The notes under the pieces: generated by a model
Seen by the model: the letters and a program-made list of their open reading frames with translations, nothing else
What the model was told of the DNA's origin: nothing
The model's database searches: none
Shown here: positions 51,125-64,000 of the stretch, piece after piece
Layout of the letters: each line of letters begins with the position of its first letter
Position numbering within the stretch: position 1 is the first letter of the stretch
Source: Sycobia sp. Sy_11
Lineage: Eukaryota; Arthropoda; Insecta; Hymenoptera; Epichrysomallidae
Assembly (NCBI GenBank): GCA_018907035.1
Contig: JACCIC010000022.1
Span: 3,201,501-3,265,500, forward strand
Direction: 5' to 3'
Length of the DNA stretch: 64,000 nt
Made by a program: the position numbers and the translations under genes

Positions 51125-53219
51125 AAGAAAAGTACAAAGCAATTTTTTCATCTCCTCAAGTACTTCTTACGTATCCTTCTCATCCAAAGTGATTTCATGA
51201 AACATAGATATTTATTTAAAATACATTTCTTGTTTTAAGCAGTAAAATTGTGTATAAGAAAGATCAACTTATTTGAAGATTTACTGTACACGTGGCGAAA
51301 CAAATGTAATAAATGTCAAAATTGCTTCAATGAAAAAAATACTTGGATCTTTCACAAAAAATTATTTTATTTTTGACTACATTTTCGACTGTTGTTTAAA
51401 AATATAGTATACAGAAACATTTTAACTTTATTAATATACAAATTTATATAACGCAGTTTTTACTCAGCAATATTATATTTTAAAAATTATCTAACAGCTG
51501 AAACTACAGTCAATAAATAAAATAATGTTTATGAAACTCCAATATTTTTTTATTTTATCAACTTTAATATTTAGTACAAAAGATGATAATATTTAAGTGT
51601 ATGCATTTTTATTCAACGCGCAGCATTTTTGGACTAATGTGAACAATGCCAAAGAGCACGAATACTATAATTTAAATTTTGTGAATACGAAAACTTTTTG
51701 TACTTTCGTACGAACACGTCAAAAAACTTTTGTACTTTCGTAGCCAATATATCTTTTTTACTATTCAGTGAGAAAAAATAGAGCTTTACATCTCCGTATT
51801 GATCGGGTAAAATGCTATATATTTTTTTGTTAAAAGTATGCTTAAAAAATAGTATTTTATTTCGTAAATATGAGTTTAAAATTTTATTTTTATGCTTACT
51901 ATTGTAAAAAATAGTATATGTAACATATGGGTGTACGATTTGCGTTTTCGTGCTGCTTGGTTTGAAGCGGTTTCGCCCTGTTTAGGTATGATTGTTAGCA
52001 AGTGAGTCCATATTAGCATTTTACACCCATGTTACATAATATACTATTATGCGCAAAATAAATTAAAAAAAGATTCTTGCTTCTGAATGTTTATATGTAC
52101 GTATAAAATTTCTGTAAAGATAGACATAAATGAATAAATTTATTAGATGAATATGTATCTTTTAAATCTTAGTTATAAAGTGAAATATATTAATTCAGAA
52201 TACAATGTATATTTTTTTCATCTCTACATACCTAAAGCAGATATTATAGTAGATACTTATTGAATATCAATGTAAACAACAACAGACTTTCTACGAAATT
52301 TTCGGCCTGATCCAAAACAATTGCAGTATAATTTCCGCGCGCTTTCAAGTAGTACGCCAAGTGGACAAACACATTTGATCTAATCCACAGGTATAGAACA
52401 AATTTCATATCTTAATTTGTAAATTAGTACATAATATTTTATACATTTCCTAAATTGAAATGCGTTTAATAAATAAATTTTTAAATATTAATGATTTACG
52501 ATTGAGTTTTGCACCTTAACACTTATATTAATAATTAAAGTGGTATATACACATGTTTACGTTCGAATTAATTTAAACATAAAATATGAATATTAAATTT
52601 TTTCGAATAATCCTTTATACAAATATTATGAAAGTTGTCCTACCAGCTTTAATTTTTAGTCATTATAATCTTAAGAATGGGTTAAACAATAATAATTATA
52701 TTTTCCAAACTTTATTTAGAATAAGCTTTTTTATTGTTGAAATGTAGATATCGAGATATATTTGCTCCCTATAGAAAACTAAATTCTAATTTTCACAAAA
52801 TTTAAGAATTTTTTTTGACTTTATATTATGCTCACCCATATCTTGAGTATAAGTAATTTACCTTGCCTAGTTCCCGTATATTTTATAGTTCGATAATAGA
52901 AATTAAAATTTTTGCATTATATTTTTTTAATTTCCTTCTTTTTGTAATCCTTATACAGTAAATGTATATTTCTCCTTCATTTCTTTTAATTTAGCTTTGT
53001 CTTAAAATTCAATTCATTTAATGAGTTCAATTCCCGGTTTTCCTTACACGTTAGTTGTTTTTTTTTTGTATTTCTACTTTATCTTCGTTCTCTGCTCACT
53101 TTCTGATGTATCTTCATTACATCTCTTTAGACTTCGTTTATTTTTCTCTATCTTTAGCTCTACAGCTTTATTTTAATTAACTATATATAATATCTTTTGA
53201 AAATAATTTTTTCCTACAG
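48935..53219. other. spacer between the two Rel genes
   Basis: AT-rich, no coding gene. Begins with the dl 3' UTR (AATAAA at 48954 and 49011). Contains (TA)n at 49718-49776 and 51066-51122, a MITE at 51911 and short direct repeats near 51690-51742. The copy 2 promoter and a 5' non-coding exon should lie in the right part. Confidence 0.5.
51911..52047. mobile_element. short MITE-like element with terminal inverted repeats
   Basis: The left end ATAGTATATGTAACATATGG and the reverse complement of the right end (ATAGTATATTATGTAACATG) match with a small indel, then both read GGTGTA. 137 bp, with a GC-richer core and no coding capacity. Confidence 0.55.
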
Positions 53220-53303
53220 CTAACCAATCACATCTTCTATTGAAGGAAATAGTTGATATAATTAGTTTTGTTTGCTTATTGTATATCGAGTTCTGTAGCA
53301 ACA

Positions 53304-63928
<10,625 letters not shown>

Positions 63929-64000
63929 TAACTAAATCAAATTAAATATAAATTTAGGAAATATTTTCTAATTATGAGTCAAATAATGATTCTTTTAACA

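Overview
This is AT-rich animal nuclear DNA with introns, polyadenylation signals, many dinucleotide microsatellites, and mariner, LINE, Penelope-like and SINE elements. The Dorsal-type Rel/NF-kB genes with an alternative Dorsal-B-like tail, the R1-like LINE and the mariner families point to an insect. A hymenopteran is my best guess, by analogy with other multi-dorsal wasps and bees; nothing here proves the order.

Layout. Positions 1-12 kb are a graveyard of mobile elements: an R1-like LINE endonuclease remnant, several mariner fragments, and a long LINE (about 6.83-11.4 kb) with a mariner inserted in its ORF1. Embedded here is one small intact gene at 2.6 kb for a secreted peptide with eight cysteines. 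Positions 12.4-22.1 kb hold the first four coding exons, on the minus strand, of a long coiled-coil protein I cannot name; its 3' end was not found. Positions 22-38.6 kb have no coding gene I can support. They contain AT-rich DNA, a Penelope-like element remnant, a 0.5 kb foldback repeat and several GC-rich, GA-repeat islands that could be promoters or 5' exons. Positions 38.7-48.9 kb hold a complete dorsal gene (dl copy 1) on the plus strand. Positions 53.2-63.9 kb hold a second complete Rel gene (dl copy 2) in the same orientation, with a 4.6 kb intron stuffed with transposon debris.

How the genes fit together. Copy 1 is a canonical Dorsal: intact Rel homology domain, RRPSD phosphorylation motif, and two alternative C-termini. 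One splices to an exon carrying the RRKRQK nuclear localisation signal and ends at 621 residues. The other reads through the splice donor into a long proline-rich tail and ends at 833 residues. Copy 2 keeps the same intron positions and phases across the Rel domain, but its DNA-recognition loop has lost conserved glycines and a proline and its tail is unrelated. It looks like a diverged tandem paralogue (551 residues), not a pseudogene, because every splice site and frame is intact. Perfect-consensus kB motifs lie in intron 1 of copy 1 and inside the neighbouring coiled-coil gene. They suggest autoregulation, but that is inference.

Exon boundaries were derived by hand from splice consensus, reading phase and homology. 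They are coherent (each spliced CDS is an exact multiple of three) but have no transcript support.
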